Assembly: GCF_010726765.1 (NCBI RefSeq)
Contig: NZ_AP022601.1
Location: 2,852,001 to 2,916,000 of the forward strand
From: Mycobacterium gallinarum
GTDB taxonomy: Bacteria; Actinomycetota; Actinomycetes; Mycobacteriales; Mycobacteriaceae
Reading direction: 5' to 3'
Length of the DNA: 64,000 nt
Shown: piece by piece, positions 47,002-57,299 of the stretch
Position numbering within the stretch: the first letter of the stretch is position 1
Layout: each line of letters begins with the position of its first letter
Made by a program: the position numbers and the translations under genes
Notes under the pieces: generated by a model
The model's input: only the letters and a program-made list of their open reading frames with translations
Database searches by the model: none
Told to the model about the DNA's origin: nothing

Positions 47002-47916
47002 GTTGGCCGGATCGAGCCAAGCGATGCGTGCGTCGAGTCGTATGTCGTCGGCACCGGGCCATCCGACCGAACGCATCGCGTCCCGCACGCGCGCTAGAAA
47101 AACGTGCGGTCGATAGCGCAGAAGGTCGCGGCTCACCCGGATGATCAACCAGCCCTGTGCGGCCAATTCGGCCAAGCGGTCAATGTCACGCGCATGCTGT
47201 TCCGGGTCGTCCCAGTGCTGCGGACCGTCGTACTCGACGCCCACCTTCCATTCGTCCCACCCCATGTCGATGCGGCCGACGAACGAGCCGTACTCGCCGA
47301 CGACGATGATCTGGGTTCGGGGTTTGGGGAAACGAGCAGCGATGAGGAGCAGCCGCGTGCTGGTCTCCTGCGGAGACTCAGCGCCCCCGTCCATCAGTTC
47401 CACAACACGCCGCAACTGCACAACTCCGCGGGCACCGCGATGGTCGGCCGCAACGCCTACGACCTCGTGCGGTTTGAGGTCTGTCGCATTCGCCAGCGCA
47501 TCCAGGCGGATGATCGCCGTTTGCAGCGAGTCTCGACGCCCAAGATCGAATGCTGTGCGCGCCGGCGTCGTCGTCGGTATCCCCTGCACGACGCAACTCT
47601 CGTCATCCGCCAGCCGCGCGCGGTGAATCACGATGCCGTCGACGTCACAGGTGTCCTGACGGACCAGCTCCGCCGGTAGCGCTGCGTCAATCCACTTTGT
47701 TCCGTGCAGCGCCGCGGCGGACAAGCCCGCGACGGTCGCGTTGCGGTGCGACCACAGCCATGCTGCGACGGCGCGTCGCTGCGGATCGAGTTCCACCCTC
47801 TTGTCCAAATAGACATTGCGATAGAGCATCCTGTGGCGGCTGACCAGCGTCCGCCTCGTCACCGTGCCGGCGGCTAGAGCTTCAGTGCCGATGAACGGCA
47901 TGGGTTCCTGTTTCAT
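46987..47916 (-). CDS. AbiEi-like winged-helix plus DUF559 (Vsr-like nuclease) protein
   Basis: 309 residues from ATG 47916. N-terminal part resembles the AbiEi antitoxin DNA-binding domain (GTVTRRTLVSRHRMLYRNVYLDK, then AAWLWSHRNATVAGLSAAALHGTKWID). The C-terminal ~110 residues are DUF559, a PD-(D/E)xK/Vsr-like fold: VGRIDMGWDEWKVGVEYDGPQHW supplies Asp and Glu, with RVSRDLLRYRP following. It is not next to an AbiEii toxin. It interrupts the lprE/helicase pair that is adjacent in M. tuberculosis, and is flanked by matching palindromes. A stand-alone nuclease cassette is likely; activity is not proven. Confidence 0.8.
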   Translation of the reverse strand: MKQEPMPFIGTEALAAGTVTRRTLVSRHRMLYRNVYLDKRVELDPQRRAVAAWLWSHRNATVAGLSAAALHGTKWIDAALPAELVRQDTCDVDGIVIHRARLADDESCVVQGIPTTTPARTAFDLGRRDSLQTAIIRLDALANATDLKPHEVVGVAADHRGARGVVQLRRVVELMDGGAESPQETSTRLLLIAARFPKPRTQIIVVGEYGSFVGRIDMGWDEWKVGVEYDGPQHWDDPEQHARDIDRLAELAAQGWLIIRVSRDLLRYRPHVFLARVRDAMRSVGWPGADDIRLDARIAWLDPANRVWA

Positions 47917-48007
47917 GCGCCCACCTTCGGCGCGAGGTCCCACACCGAGTGGCCGTCGAGACGTCGGTGCAGCCCGGGCTGTGGATGAATATGCGGACCT
48001 GAATGGA

Positions 48008-48065
48008 CGAGTGTGGATTTGCGTCACACTTGGGTGGCATTTCGTGTGCCGGTAACCCACGTTCG
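48008..48065. repeat. Composite palindromic element, right copy of locus 1
   Basis: First palindrome 48008-48031: CGAGTGTGGATT...CACACTT, arms AGTGTG/CACACT. Second 48043-48065: CGTGTGCCGG...CCCACGTTCG. Same order, orientation and size (58 against 57 bases) as the left copy, 1063 bases away. It lies 92 bases before the AbiEi/DUF559 start. Confidence 0.7.
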
Positions 48066-48107
48066 CGCCTGAGGTGAGGTGTCACTGCGCTCACCTACAG
48101 TGACAGC

Positions 48108-51100
48108 GTGTTCGTTGTCGCCCACGGAACGCAGGACCGCGTCATCTACAGCGCATCCGATCTCGCGGCGGCCGCCCGCTGCGAGTACGCCCTGCTGCGC
48201 GCGTTCGACGCCAAACTCGGCCGGGGCCCGGCCGTCTCGATCGAAGACGAATTGCTCGCCCGCACCGCCAAGCTCGGTGGTGAGCACGAACAACGCCACC
48301 TCGACGAGCTTCGCGCACTGACCGAGGAGAACGTCGCGGTCATCGGCAGGCCCGACTACACCGTCGACGGGCTGACCGCAGCGGCCGAGGCGACCATGCG
48401 CGCGGTCGAACGCCGCGCACCCGTCGTCTATCAGGCCGCGATGTTCGACGGCCGCTTCGCCGGTTTCGCGGACTTCCTGGTGCTCGACGGCGACGAGTAC
48501 CGGCTGCGCGACACCAAGCTCGCGCGTTCGGTCAAGGTCGAGGCGCTGCTGCAGCTCGCCGCCTACGCCGACACCCTCGCCCGCGCAGGCGTGCCGGTGG
48601 CATCCGAGGTCGAGTTGGTGCTCGGTGACGGCGCGACGGCTGGATACCGCGTCGACGAACTGCTCCCGGTGTATCTGAGCAGGCGCACCAGCCTGCAGCG
48701 TCTGCTCGACGACCACCTGGCCGGCGGGACCGCGGTCACGTGGGAAGACGAGCACGTGCGCGCATGCTTCCGCTGTCCGGAATGCGAGATTCAGGTGCGC
48801 GCCCACGACGACCTGCTGCTCGTCGCGGGAATGCGGGTGAGCCAGCGGGCCCGGCTGATCGACGCGGGCATCGTCACCGTCGCCGACCTCGCCACCCACA
48901 CCGGTCCCGTGCCCGAACTGTCGGCGCGCACCGTGACGACACTGGCAGCCCAAGCTCGGCTGCAGACCACTGCGAAGGTGGACGGCAAGCCGCCGTACGA
49001 GGTCGTCGACGCGCAACCGTTGATGGTGCTACCCGACGCGAACAAGGGTGATCTGTTCTTCGATTTCGAGGGCGACCCGCTGTGGACCGTCGACGGCCAC
49101 GAATGGGGTTTGGAGTACCTGTGGGGCGTCCTCACCGTCAACGACGAGTTCCATCCGTTCTGGGCGCACGACCGCGCGAGTGAGCGCAAGGCACTGGTCG
49201 ATTTCCTGGCCATGGTGCGCAAACGGCTGAAGCGCTACCCGGGCATGCACATCTACCACTACGCGGCATACGAGAAGAGCACGTTGCTCCGGCTCGCCGG
49301 TCGCTACGGCGTCGGCGAGAACGACGTGGACGACCTGCTGCGCAACGGCATACTTGTCGACCTGTATCCGTTGGTGCGCAAGAGCATTCGAGTCGGAACC
49401 GAGAACTACAGCATCAAATCCCTCGAACCCCTCTACATGGGCAACGAATTGCGCGACGGCGAAGTGACCACCGCCGCAGATTCCATCACGCAGTACGCGC
49501 GTTACTGCGCGCTGCGCGACGAGGGAAGATCCGACGAAGCGGTCGTCGTGCTCAAGGAGATCGAGGACTACAACGTCTACGACTGCCGCTCGACGGGCCG
49601 CCTGCGTGACTGGATGATGGCCCGCGCCATCGAATCCGGCGTCCCGCCGCGCGGGCCGCAGCCCGTGCGCGACGACGACGTGATCGAACGCGGCGACGAT
49701 CTCGAACGCAAGCTGATGAAATTCGCGGGTGACGGCGTCGAAGCGCGGAGCGCCGAACAAGCCGCTGTCGCGATGATTGCTTCCGCCAGAGGTTTTCACC
49801 GTCGCGAGGAAAAGCCGTTCTGGTGGGGCCACTTCGACCGCGTCAACAACCCCGTCGACGAGTGGGCGGACAACAGCGACGTCTTCATCGCCGACAAGAC
49901 CGTCATCGACAACGACTGGCACCAACCGCCGAAAGCGCGCAAGCCCCAGCGACATGTGCGACTGATCGGCAGCCTCGCGAACGGCGGACTGACCAACAGC
50001 ATGTACGCGCTGTACGACCCGCCCGCGCCCGCGGGTCTCGCCGACGATCCCGACCGACGCGGTTTCGCAAGTGTCACCGTCATCGGTTACGACGACCCCG
50101 AGGTGCCCACCGAAGTCGTGGTCTGCGAAAGACCACCCAAGGACGGCGACGTGTTCGACCAGGTGCCCTTCGCGCTGACGCCGGGACCGCCGATCAACAC
50201 CAGGCCGCTGCAGGAGTCGATCGACGCGACAGCGGCCGACGTGGCTGCCGGACTCCCCAGCCTGCCGTGTGACGCCGTGACCGACATCCTGCTGCGCCGT
50301 CCACCCCGCACCGTCCACGGCGGCGAACTCCCTCGCAGCGGCGTGATCGCCGACGACATCGCGTCAGCGCTGAGGGATCTCGATTCGTCCTACCTGGCGG
50401 TGCACGGGCCGCCGGGCACCGGCAAGACTTTCACGTCCGCAAAGGTGATCGCGCGACTGGTCAACGAGAATGCGTGGCGCGTCGGCGTGGTGGCCCAGTC
50501 GCACGCGGTGGTCGAGAATCTGCTCGGTGGCGTGATCGAGGCGGGTGTCGACCCCGACCGGGTGGGCAAGAAGAAGAGCGCCGACATGCCGTGGCGACAG
50601 GTCGAGGAGAAGGACTACGCCGCGTTCATAGCCGACACGCAGGGTTGTGTAATCGGCGGCACAGCATGGGACTTCGCCAATTCCGGACGCGTACCGCGGC
50701 TCTCGCTCGACCTGCTCGTCGTCGAGGAGGCCGGCCAGTACAGCCTCGCCAACACCGTTGCCGTCGCGCCGGCGGCGCGTAACCTGTTGCTACTCGGCGA
50801 TCCGCAGCAGCTGCCCCAGGTCAGTCAGGGAACCCATCCCGAACCGGTCGACACGTCGGCATTGGGCTGGCTCATCGACGGAAGGCACACGCTGCCAGCC
50901 GAATTGGGTTACTTCCTTGATCAGTCCTATCGCATGCACCCCACCGTGTGCGCGGCGGTCTCACGTCTGTCCTACGACGGCAGGCTGCAGTCGTACGACA
51001 CGGTGACCGCGGCGCGCAGCCTCGAGGGGCAGGCGCCCGGGGTGCGCGTGCTCAGCGTCGAACACGACGGCAACTCCACCGACAGCCCCGAGGAAGCCGA

Positions 51101-51527
51101 TGCGATCGTCGCCGAGATCCGCGGCCTGCTCGGCGCGGCTTGGACCGACGAAAGCGGCACGGTTCCCCTGGCTCAGCGGCACGTGATGGTTGTGACGCCG
51201 TACAACTCACAGGTCGTGACGGTACGGCGACGCCTCGATGACGCGGGGCTGACCGGCGTCGAGGTCGGCACCGTCGACAAGTTTCAGGGCAGGCAGGCGC
51301 CGGTGGTGTTCGTGTCGATGACCGCATCGTCGGCCGACGATGTGCCACGCGGAATTGCGTTCCTGCTCAACCGGAATCGGCTCAACGTCGCGGTGAGCCG
51401 GGCCAAATATCTCAGTGTCATCGTGCAGTCGCCGCTGCTCACCGAATACCTGCCCGGCACACCGGATCGCCTCGTCGAACTGGGCGCGTTCCTGTCGCTG
51501 ACCACGTGTGATAGACCCACGGCATGA
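48108..51527 (+). CDS. TM0106-type RecB-like nuclease fused to SF1 helicase
   Basis: 1139 residues from a GTG. N-terminal RecB-like (TM0106) nuclease region: SASDLAAAARCEYALLRAFDAK, FLVLDGDEYRLRDTKLAR (PD-DxK type), a Cys cluster CFRCPEC, and an RNase H-like part LFFDFEGDPLW. The C-terminal half is an SF1 helicase: Walker A VHGPPGTGKT, Walker B VVEEAGQ, motif III GDPQQLPQV, and VGTVDKFQGRQAP...LNRNRLNVAVSRAK. It corresponds to Rv1251c. Probably a DNA or RNA processing enzyme. Its stop overlaps the next ATG (ATGA). Confidence 0.9.
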   Translation: MFVVAHGTQDRVIYSASDLAAAARCEYALLRAFDAKLGRGPAVSIEDELLARTAKLGGEHEQRHLDELRALTEENVAVIGRPDYTVDGLTAAAEATMRAVERRAPVVYQAAMFDGRFAGFADFLVLDGDEYRLRDTKLARSVKVEALLQLAAYADTLARAGVPVASEVELVLGDGATAGYRVDELLPVYLSRRTSLQRLLDDHLAGGTAVTWEDEHVRACFRCPECEIQVRAHDDLLLVAGMRVSQRARLIDAGIVTVADLATHTGPVPELSARTVTTLAAQARLQTTAKVDGKPPYEVVDAQPLMVLPDANKGDLFFDFEGDPLWTVDGHEWGLEYLWGVLTVNDEFHPFWAHDRASERKALVDFLAMVRKRLKRYPGMHIYHYAAYEKSTLLRLAGRYGVGENDVDDLLRNGILVDLYPLVRKSIRVGTENYSIKSLEPLYMGNELRDGEVTTAADSITQYARYCALRDEGRSDEAVVVLKEIEDYNVYDCRSTGRLRDWMMARAIESGVPPRGPQPVRDDDVIERGDDLERKLMKFAGDGVEARSAEQAAVAMIASARGFHRREEKPFWWGHFDRVNNPVDEWADNSDVFIADKTVIDNDWHQPPKARKPQRHVRLIGSLANGGLTNSMYALYDPPAPAGLADDPDRRGFASVTVIGYDDPEVPTEVVVCERPPKDGDVFDQVPFALTPGPPINTRPLQESIDATAADVAAGLPSLPCDAVTDILLRRPPRTVHGGELPRSGVIADDIASALRDLDSSYLAVHGPPGTGKTFTSAKVIARLVNENAWRVGVVAQSHAVVENLLGGVIEAGVDPDRVGKKKSADMPWRQVEEKDYAAFIADTQGCVIGGTAWDFANSGRVPRLSLDLLVVEEAGQYSLANTVAVAPAARNLLLLGDPQQLPQVSQGTHPEPVDTSALGWLIDGRHTLPAELGYFLDQSYRMHPTVCAAVSRLSYDGRLQSYDTVTAARSLEGQAPGVRVLSVEHDGNSTDSPEEADAIVAEIRGLLGAAWTDESGTVPLAQRHVMVVTPYNSQVVTVRRRLDDAGLTGVEVGTVDKFQGRQAPVVFVSMTASSADDVPRGIAFLLNRNRLNVAVSRAKYLSVIVQSPLLTEYLPGTPDRLVELGAFLSLTTCDRPTA

Positions 51528-52876
51528 ACTTGACCGAGCGGCTGGCGGACATCGTCGGGCCCGGCTACGTCAGCACCGACCCCGATGTGCTCGACGGCCG
51601 TAGCGTCGACCACACCGGGCGTTACCGCGGGCACGCCGGGCTGCTCGTGCGGCCGGGGTCGGCCGACGAAGTCGCCGACGTGCTGCGCGCCTGCCGCGAC
51701 GCGGGGGCGTATGTCACGGTCCAAGGTGGACGGACCTCGCTGGTGGCCGGCACGGTGCCCGAGCATGACGACGTATTGCTGTCGACGGAACGGCTGCGCG
51801 ACGTCGGCGAGGTCGAAGTCGCGGAACGACGGATCCGCGTGGGAGCCGGCGTCACTCTGGCCGAGGTGCAGCACGCGGCGACGGCGGCGGGGCTGGTGTT
51901 CGGTGTCGATCTGGCCGCGCGCGACTCGGCGACCGTCGGCGGTATGGCGTCGACGAATGCCGGCGGCCTGCGCACGGTGCGTTACGGCAACATGGGCGAA
52001 CAGGTCGTCGGCCTCGATGTGGCGCTCCCCGACGGCACGGTGGTGCGTCGCCACAGTCAGGTCCGCATGGACAACACCGGCTACGACCTGGCGTCGCTGT
52101 TCATCGGGGCCGAGGGCACGCTCGGGGTCATCACCAGCCTGGACCTGCGGCTGCATCCGGCCCCGCGCAGCCGGGTGACCGCGGTTTGCGGGTTCGCCGA
52201 CCTGGATGCGCTGATCGAGGCGGGCCGGGCGTTCCGCGAGATGGAACCTATCGCGGCGCTGGAGTTGATCGACGCCCGCGCGAGCCTGCTGACCGCTGAA
52301 CACGCCGGGGTGTCCGCGCCCGTCGAGGGCGCCTGGCTGCTGCTGATCGAATTGGCGGGCGACACCGACCAGACCGAGCGTCTCGCCGAGGCGCTCGAGG
52401 AGGCGCAGCTGGCCGGCGAACCCGCGGTCGGCGTGGATACGGTCGCACAGCAGCGGCTCTGGCAGGTGCGCGAGGCCGTCGCCGAAGTGCTCGGCGTTTA
52501 CGGGCCTCCGCTCAAATTCGATGTCTCGCTGCCCCTTTCAGCGATTCCCGCCTTCGCGAGCCAAGCCGTCGACCTGGTCGCCGAGCATTCACCGGACACC
52601 ATCCCGGTGTTGTTCGGCCACATCGGCGAAGGGAATCTGCACCTCAACCTCGTGCGGTGCGCGCTGGCGTCCGAGCGCGAGCGCGATCTGTATTCGGCGA
52701 TGATGGCACTGATCGCAGAATTGGGCGGCAACGTCAGCTCCGAGCACGGCGTCGGCACCCGCAAACGCGACTATGTGTCGATGTCACGCACCGCGGCGGA
52801 CATCGCGGCGATGCGCGCGGTCAAGGCGGCGTTCGATCCGACCGGCTACCTGAACCCCGCGGTGCTCTTCGGCTAG
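51524..52876 (+). CDS. FAD-linked D-2-hydroxyacid dehydrogenase (D2HGDH/GlcD-like)
   Basis: 450 residues. PCMH FAD domain: VTVQGGRTSLVAGTVP, DSATVGGMASTNAGGLRTVRYG, GAEGTLGVIT; catalytic C-terminal domain: VLFGHIGEGNLHLN and SSEHGVGTRKR. A second, more distant member of the same family as the lldP-linked oxidase. Likely acts on D-2-hydroxyglutarate or a similar acid. Coupled to the helicase gene by ATGA, without obvious functional link. Confidence 0.88.
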   Translation: MNLTERLADIVGPGYVSTDPDVLDGRSVDHTGRYRGHAGLLVRPGSADEVADVLRACRDAGAYVTVQGGRTSLVAGTVPEHDDVLLSTERLRDVGEVEVAERRIRVGAGVTLAEVQHAATAAGLVFGVDLAARDSATVGGMASTNAGGLRTVRYGNMGEQVVGLDVALPDGTVVRRHSQVRMDNTGYDLASLFIGAEGTLGVITSLDLRLHPAPRSRVTAVCGFADLDALIEAGRAFREMEPIAALELIDARASLLTAEHAGVSAPVEGAWLLLIELAGDTDQTERLAEALEEAQLAGEPAVGVDTVAQQRLWQVREAVAEVLGVYGPPLKFDVSLPLSAIPAFASQAVDLVAEHSPDTIPVLFGHIGEGNLHLNLVRCALASERERDLYSAMMALIAELGGNVSSEHGVGTRKRDYVSMSRTAADIAAMRAVKAAFDPTGYLNPAVLFG

Positions 52877-52890
52877 TTCGCATCCACGAT

Positions 52891-54999
52891 CTAGTCCGGC
52901 CAGGGGGTGGAGTGTCTGCCGTGGCGGGGCGTGTCATCGGGATCATCGCGGGCATGCCTGCCGTTGGACTCGAACCAGAACGTCCGCGGCTCCGGTTCTT
53001 CGTCGCGCGCCCGGTGCCGCGACGGTTCGCGCTCGTCGAGACGACGCGCATGGCGGCCGGCCGGGTCGGCGATCTGCGGCCGCGCCACCGGCTGGACGTG
53101 CTTTTCATCGTCGACGTGGAATCCGTTGTGTGCGAATCCGATCGGCTGGACCTTCGGCGCGGGTGTATCCGCGGCGCGTAAGAAGTCCAGGATGTCCTGC
53201 GCTGCCGGCGGCGTGTCCTCGACCACGGCGGGGTATTCGTCGGTCACGTGGCGCCAGGACTCGACGGGCTCGTCGTGCCAGAGGTCCGCGGGCGCGTGCA
53301 GTACGTGCTGCGGTCGGGAAGCCATCGGCTCGGTGGCCGGCTCGGGATCGGACTCGGCGCCAGGCCGACGCGTCCTGACCGGTTCCAAGTCATCCCACGA
53401 CACCGTGTACTCGACGTACTCGTCGTGGTCGACGGCGAACCCGTCGTCGTCGCTCCATCCCGGGGCGTTGCCGATGTCGCGGTCGGGGCGCGGATCGTCG
53501 AACTCCACCGACCGCGGACTACCGAACCCGAGGAGGAACAGTGCCGCGCCCACCCCGAACAACGCGACGAACGCCGGCAACAACAGCGTCTGCGACATCG
53601 CCGCCGCGAACGGTTCCTGCAGGAATGCCGGCAACAGGTTCGCGCTGTCGCCCGCGGGCGACTCCGCGCCCGTCACTCCCACCTCGTCGCTGATCCGCCA
53701 CGCCATGAAGGCCGCCACACCCGCGCTGCCCAGCACCGACCCCACCTGACGGGTGGTGTTGTAGACGCCCGACCCCGCCCCGGCCAGTTGCGGCGGCAGG
53801 TTGCGTGTGGCCGTCGCTGCGAGCGGCGACCAGATGAACGCCATGCCCACGCCGACTACCGTCAACGGCAGCACGATCCGCCAGATCGGGGTGGCGGACG
53901 TCATCTCTATGGACAGCCACGTCATCGCGATCGCCACCAGCGAGAAGCCGAAGCCGATCACCGGGCGTGGATGGGACCTGTCGATGATTCTGCCCACCAA
54001 CGGTGCGAGCACGCCGCTCGCGACGGCCATCGGCGCCACCACCAGTGCCGAACGGGTAGGCGAGAGTCCGCACACCTCCTGGGCGTAGAACATGACCGGC
54101 ACGATCATCGCCGTCACGACGAAACCGATGGTGGCCACACCGATGTTGGACAGCGAGAAGTCACGGTCCCTAAAGATGCGGAGCGGAACCAGTGGATCGG
54201 TGGGGTTGACGTACTGCCAGAACAGGAACGCGGCCATGAAGCCGATGCCGCCCGCGATCGTGCCCCACACCCACGGCGCCCAGTTGTGCGACTGCCCTTC
54301 CTGCAGGGCGAACACGATCATGAACATGCCGATCCCGGACAGCGCCATACCGAGCAGATCGAACCGCTTCACCTGGGTGTCCAATTGCGGAATCAGTCGC
54401 ACGGCCAGAGCGACCCCGAAGACACCCACCGGCACGTTGACGAAGAAAATCCACTGCCAGCCCAGGACGTCGAGCAACAGACCGCCGGCGAGCGGACCGA
54501 CCAACGTCGCCACGCCCGCCGTCGCGCCCCACAGGCTCATCGCGACACCGCGCCGGTCGGCCGGGAAGATGCGGGTGATCGTCGACAGCGTCTGCGGTGT
54601 GAGCAGAGCCGCCCCGAAACCCTGCATGACCCGCGCCATGATCAGCGTGTTGATGCTGTCGGCCAGCCCGCACCACAGCGACGCCAAAGTGAAGACCGTC
54701 AGCCCGACCACGTAGAGGTTCTTCGGTCCGAACCGGTCGCCGAGTCGGCCCGCCACGAGCAGCGGAACCGCATAGGCGAGGAGGTAAGCGCTCGTCACCC
54801 AGATGACCGAGTCATAGCTGGCGCCGAGCGCGGCCATGATGGACGGGTTGGCGACCGACACGATCGTCGCGTCCACGAGGATCATGAAGAAGCCGACCAA
54901 CATCGCCCACAACGCATGCCACGGGTTCGCCGTGGCGGTACCGCGCCGCGTTGCGGTTGCGCGGTCGTTGTTCCGGGAGGTCAGGGTCTTGTACATCAC
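52891..54999 (-). CDS. DHA2-type (14-helix) MFS exporter with long C-terminal tail
   Basis: 702 residues. About fourteen helices in the first 490 residues, with [11 protein letters not shown] (motif A) and [10 protein letters not shown] (motif C). QacA/EmrB family. The final ~210 residues (493-702) are hydrophilic, rich in Asp, Glu, Arg, His and Pro, and not part of the transporter fold. It corresponds to Rv1250. Substrate unknown; drug or metabolite export by proton antiport is expected. Confidence 0.9.
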   Translation of the reverse strand: MMYKTLTSRNNDRATATRRGTATANPWHALWAMLVGFFMILVDATIVSVANPSIMAALGASYDSVIWVTSAYLLAYAVPLLVAGRLGDRFGPKNLYVVGLTVFTLASLWCGLADSINTLIMARVMQGFGAALLTPQTLSTITRIFPADRRGVAMSLWGATAGVATLVGPLAGGLLLDVLGWQWIFFVNVPVGVFGVALAVRLIPQLDTQVKRFDLLGMALSGIGMFMIVFALQEGQSHNWAPWVWGTIAGGIGFMAAFLFWQYVNPTDPLVPLRIFRDRDFSLSNIGVATIGFVVTAMIVPVMFYAQEVCGLSPTRSALVVAPMAVASGVLAPLVGRIIDRSHPRPVIGFGFSLVAIAMTWLSIEMTSATPIWRIVLPLTVVGVGMAFIWSPLAATATRNLPPQLAGAGSGVYNTTRQVGSVLGSAGVAAFMAWRISDEVGVTGAESPAGDSANLLPAFLQEPFAAAMSQTLLLPAFVALFGVGAALFLLGFGSPRSVEFDDPRPDRDIGNAPGWSDDDGFAVDHDEYVEYTVSWDDLEPVRTRRPGAESDPEPATEPMASRPQHVLHAPADLWHDEPVESWRHVTDEYPAVVEDTPPAAQDILDFLRAADTPAPKVQPIGFAHNGFHVDDEKHVQPVARPQIADPAGRHARRLDEREPSRHRARDEEPEPRTFWFESNGRHARDDPDDTPRHGRHSTPWPD

Positions 55000-55077
55000 A
55001 TCGACTTACTCAAAGATTCGGCCGACGCTACGGGCGGTGGCCAACCCCGACAAGTCAGGGTCGCGCCACTACAGACC

Positions 55078-56379
55078 TCAGGCCGGCTCTGGGACGGCGT
55101 CGCCGATGACACCATCCCGCTCATTGTCCTTGGATACGGGCGCCGGCGTGCCCACCGCCCGAGCCCCGACGCGCAGCGTAAGGGCCAATGCGAACAACGC
55201 GATCACCATACCGACCGTCATCACCAGCGCGAGGGCGAACTCGTCGTTGCCGAGCACCCCGACGAGCGGGGCGATCGCCGCGCCCAGCCCGAACTGCGCC
55301 GCGCCGAGCGCCGCCGCCGCGGTGCCCGCGGCCTCGGGATGCCGGGTCAGGGCGACGGCCGGCGCGTTCGGGATTACCAGTCCCATCGCACCGAGGATCG
55401 CCCACACCGGAATGACGAATCCGAACAGCCCGCCGACGTGGGCAGCCGAGAGACCCACGAACACAACGCCCACCACGGCCGCTGCGGCCAGCGCCCACAG
55501 CGCGATGGTCTGCGGCGTGAACCGGCGCAGCAGCACGACGTTGAACTGGGTGGCACCGATCAGCGCGACGGCGCCTGCCGCGAACACCAGTGCGAAAGCC
55601 TGCTGGTCCAACCCGTACCGGCCCTGCAGCACGAAGGCCGCGCCCGCGATGTACGCGAACAGCCCGGACATGCCGAGCGCGGCGACGAGGACCAGCACGA
55701 CGAAGCGGACGTCGCGCAGAACCTCGACGTATGTGGCCGCGATGCTGCGCACCTTCAGCGGACGTCGATGCGACGCCGGCAGGGTTTCCGGCAGCGCCAG
55801 GGCGGCCAGCAACAACAGCGCCCCCGCCATGACCACCAGCACCGCGAACACCCAGTGCCAGGAGGCCTTCAAGAGGACTACCGCGCCCAGCGACGGGGCG
55901 AGTACCGGAGCAGCGCCGAGCACGAGCATCACCCGGGAAAAGACCGTGGCGGCGACCGACTCTTCGAACAGATCCCCGATCGCGGCGAACGCCACGACCA
56001 TCGCGGCGGCGGCGCCCACGCCCTGCAGCCCGCGCGCCACGCCCAGTACGGCGATGTTCGGCGCGAAGAGGCACACCAGCGACGCCAGCATGTGCAGGAC
56101 GATGCCGGCCATCAGCGGCCGCCGACGACCGAGCGAGTCCGACAGCGGACCGACGATCAGCTGGCCGAGGGCGAGGCCCGCGAGGGTTCCGGTGAGCGTC
56201 AGCTGCGCCACCGACGACGACACCCCGAGGTCCTCGGCGATCTTCGGCAACGCCGGGAGGTACATGTCGATGGTCAGCGGGCCCAGGGCGACCAACAGTC
56301 CCAGGATCAGAACCATCTTGGTGCGGCTCGGCGACTTCGCCTCCACAGTCGTCGCGTCCACGAAGGGTGATGTTGCCAT
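55078..56379 (-). CDS. Bcr/CflA-type MFS drug exporter
   Basis: 433 residues from ATG 56379 (an upstream ATG gives an unlikely leader). Twelve-helix DHA1 transporter: GPLTIDMYLPALPKIAEDLGVSSS is the Bcr/CflA signature with the conserved Asp, then GPLSDSLGRRRP (motif A) and RGLQGVGAAAAMVVAFAAIGDLF. Same strand as the DHA2 exporter, 78 bases upstream, so possibly cotranscribed. Substrate unknown. Confidence 0.9.
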   Translation of the reverse strand: MATSPFVDATTVEAKSPSRTKMVLILGLLVALGPLTIDMYLPALPKIAEDLGVSSSVAQLTLTGTLAGLALGQLIVGPLSDSLGRRRPLMAGIVLHMLASLVCLFAPNIAVLGVARGLQGVGAAAAMVVAFAAIGDLFEESVAATVFSRVMLVLGAAPVLAPSLGAVVLLKASWHWVFAVLVVMAGALLLLAALALPETLPASHRRPLKVRSIAATYVEVLRDVRFVVLVLVAALGMSGLFAYIAGAAFVLQGRYGLDQQAFALVFAAGAVALIGATQFNVVLLRRFTPQTIALWALAAAAVVGVVFVGLSAAHVGGLFGFVIPVWAILGAMGLVIPNAPAVALTRHPEAAGTAAAALGAAQFGLGAAIAPLVGVLGNDEFALALVMTVGMVIALFALALTLRVGARAVGTPAPVSKDNERDGVIGDAVPEPA

Positions 56380-56524
56380 GAAAATGGTTAGCGTCGCTTC
56401 CCAATATTTTCTTCCCCACTTCACAGACAGTGAGCGCGATCACGTTCGGGCACCCGCCGCGCCCGTTCGCGCGTTCATATAGGGCTAGCCTGAAAGGCCA
56501 GCCGTACGCACAGGGAGGCCGCAC

Positions 56525-57277
56525 ATGAGTGCCAGGTCAAGCGCCAAGAACCAGCTGCCGGCGACCAGAGATGGCGTCGACGAGAATCCGAGTGCAGCGG
56601 CGAAGGTCCTTTCGGCGATCATCGAACGCAGCGCGCGCGTGCAGGCGCCCGCGGTCAAGGCCTACGTCGACCGGCTGCGCCAGCAGAGCCCCCATGCGAC
56701 ACCCGCGCAGATCGTTGCCCGCCTCGAGAAGCACTACCTCGCCGCAGTGATGGCCAGCGGTGCCGCCGTCGGTTCGGCGGCCGCCTTCCCCGGGATCGGC
56801 ACGCTGGCGGCCATGTCGGCCGTCGCGGGCGAGACGGTCGTTTTCCTCGAGGCGACGTCGCTCTATGTGCTGTCTGTCGCCGAGGTGCACGGCATCCCCG
56901 CCGATCATCGGGAGCGCCGACGGGCGTTGGTCCTGGCGGTGCTGGTCGGCGAGGACAGCAAGCGCGCGGTGACCGATCTGCTCGGCCCCGGCCGCACGAG
57001 CGGGTCGTGGCTTGCCGATGGCGCGGCGACGTTGCCGCTGCCCGCGGTCTCACAGCTGAACTCGCGGCTGCTGAAGTACTTCATCAAGCGTTACACGCTC
57101 AAGCGCGGAGCGATCGCATTCGGTAAGTTGCTGCCGGTCGGCATCGGGGCCGTCGTCGGTGGTGTCGGCAACCGGATGATGGGCAAGCGCATCGTGTCCA
57201 ACGCGCGCAACGCGTTCGGCGATCCGCCTCCGCGCTGGCCGGCAGCGATTCACGTCCTGCCCGCACCGCGAAACTAG
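56525..57277 (+). CDS. EcsC-like/Rv1249c-type membrane-associated protein
   Basis: 250 residues. A helical first third is followed by hydrophobic segments at about 75-105 (AAVMASGAAVGSAAAFPGIGTLAAMSA) and 195-220 (FGKLLPVGIGAVVGGVGNRMMGKR), the glycine-rich hairpins of the EcsC-like group. It occupies the Rv1249c position directly upstream of kgd on the same strand. Function unknown. Confidence 0.72.
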   Translation: MSARSSAKNQLPATRDGVDENPSAAAKVLSAIIERSARVQAPAVKAYVDRLRQQSPHATPAQIVARLEKHYLAAVMASGAAVGSAAAFPGIGTLAAMSAVAGETVVFLEATSLYVLSVAEVHGIPADHRERRRALVLAVLVGEDSKRAVTDLLGPGRTSGSWLADGAATLPLPAVSQLNSRLLKYFIKRYTLKRGAIAFGKLLPVGIGAVVGGVGNRMMGKRIVSNARNAFGDPPPRWPAAIHVLPAPRN

Positions 57278-57299
57278 CCGTCACCGGCAAGCGTCTGAC

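Noticed and set aside
46987..47916. Complete AbiE toxin-antitoxin pair
   Set aside because: Only the AbiEi-like N-terminal domain is seen; no adjacent AbiEii nucleotidyltransferase gene exists at either locus.
53248..56370. 1040-codon open frame on the plus strand
   Set aside because: It lies antisense to two clear MFS transporter genes. Its product is Arg/His/Gln-rich without domains, as expected from opposite-strand frames in GC-rich DNA.
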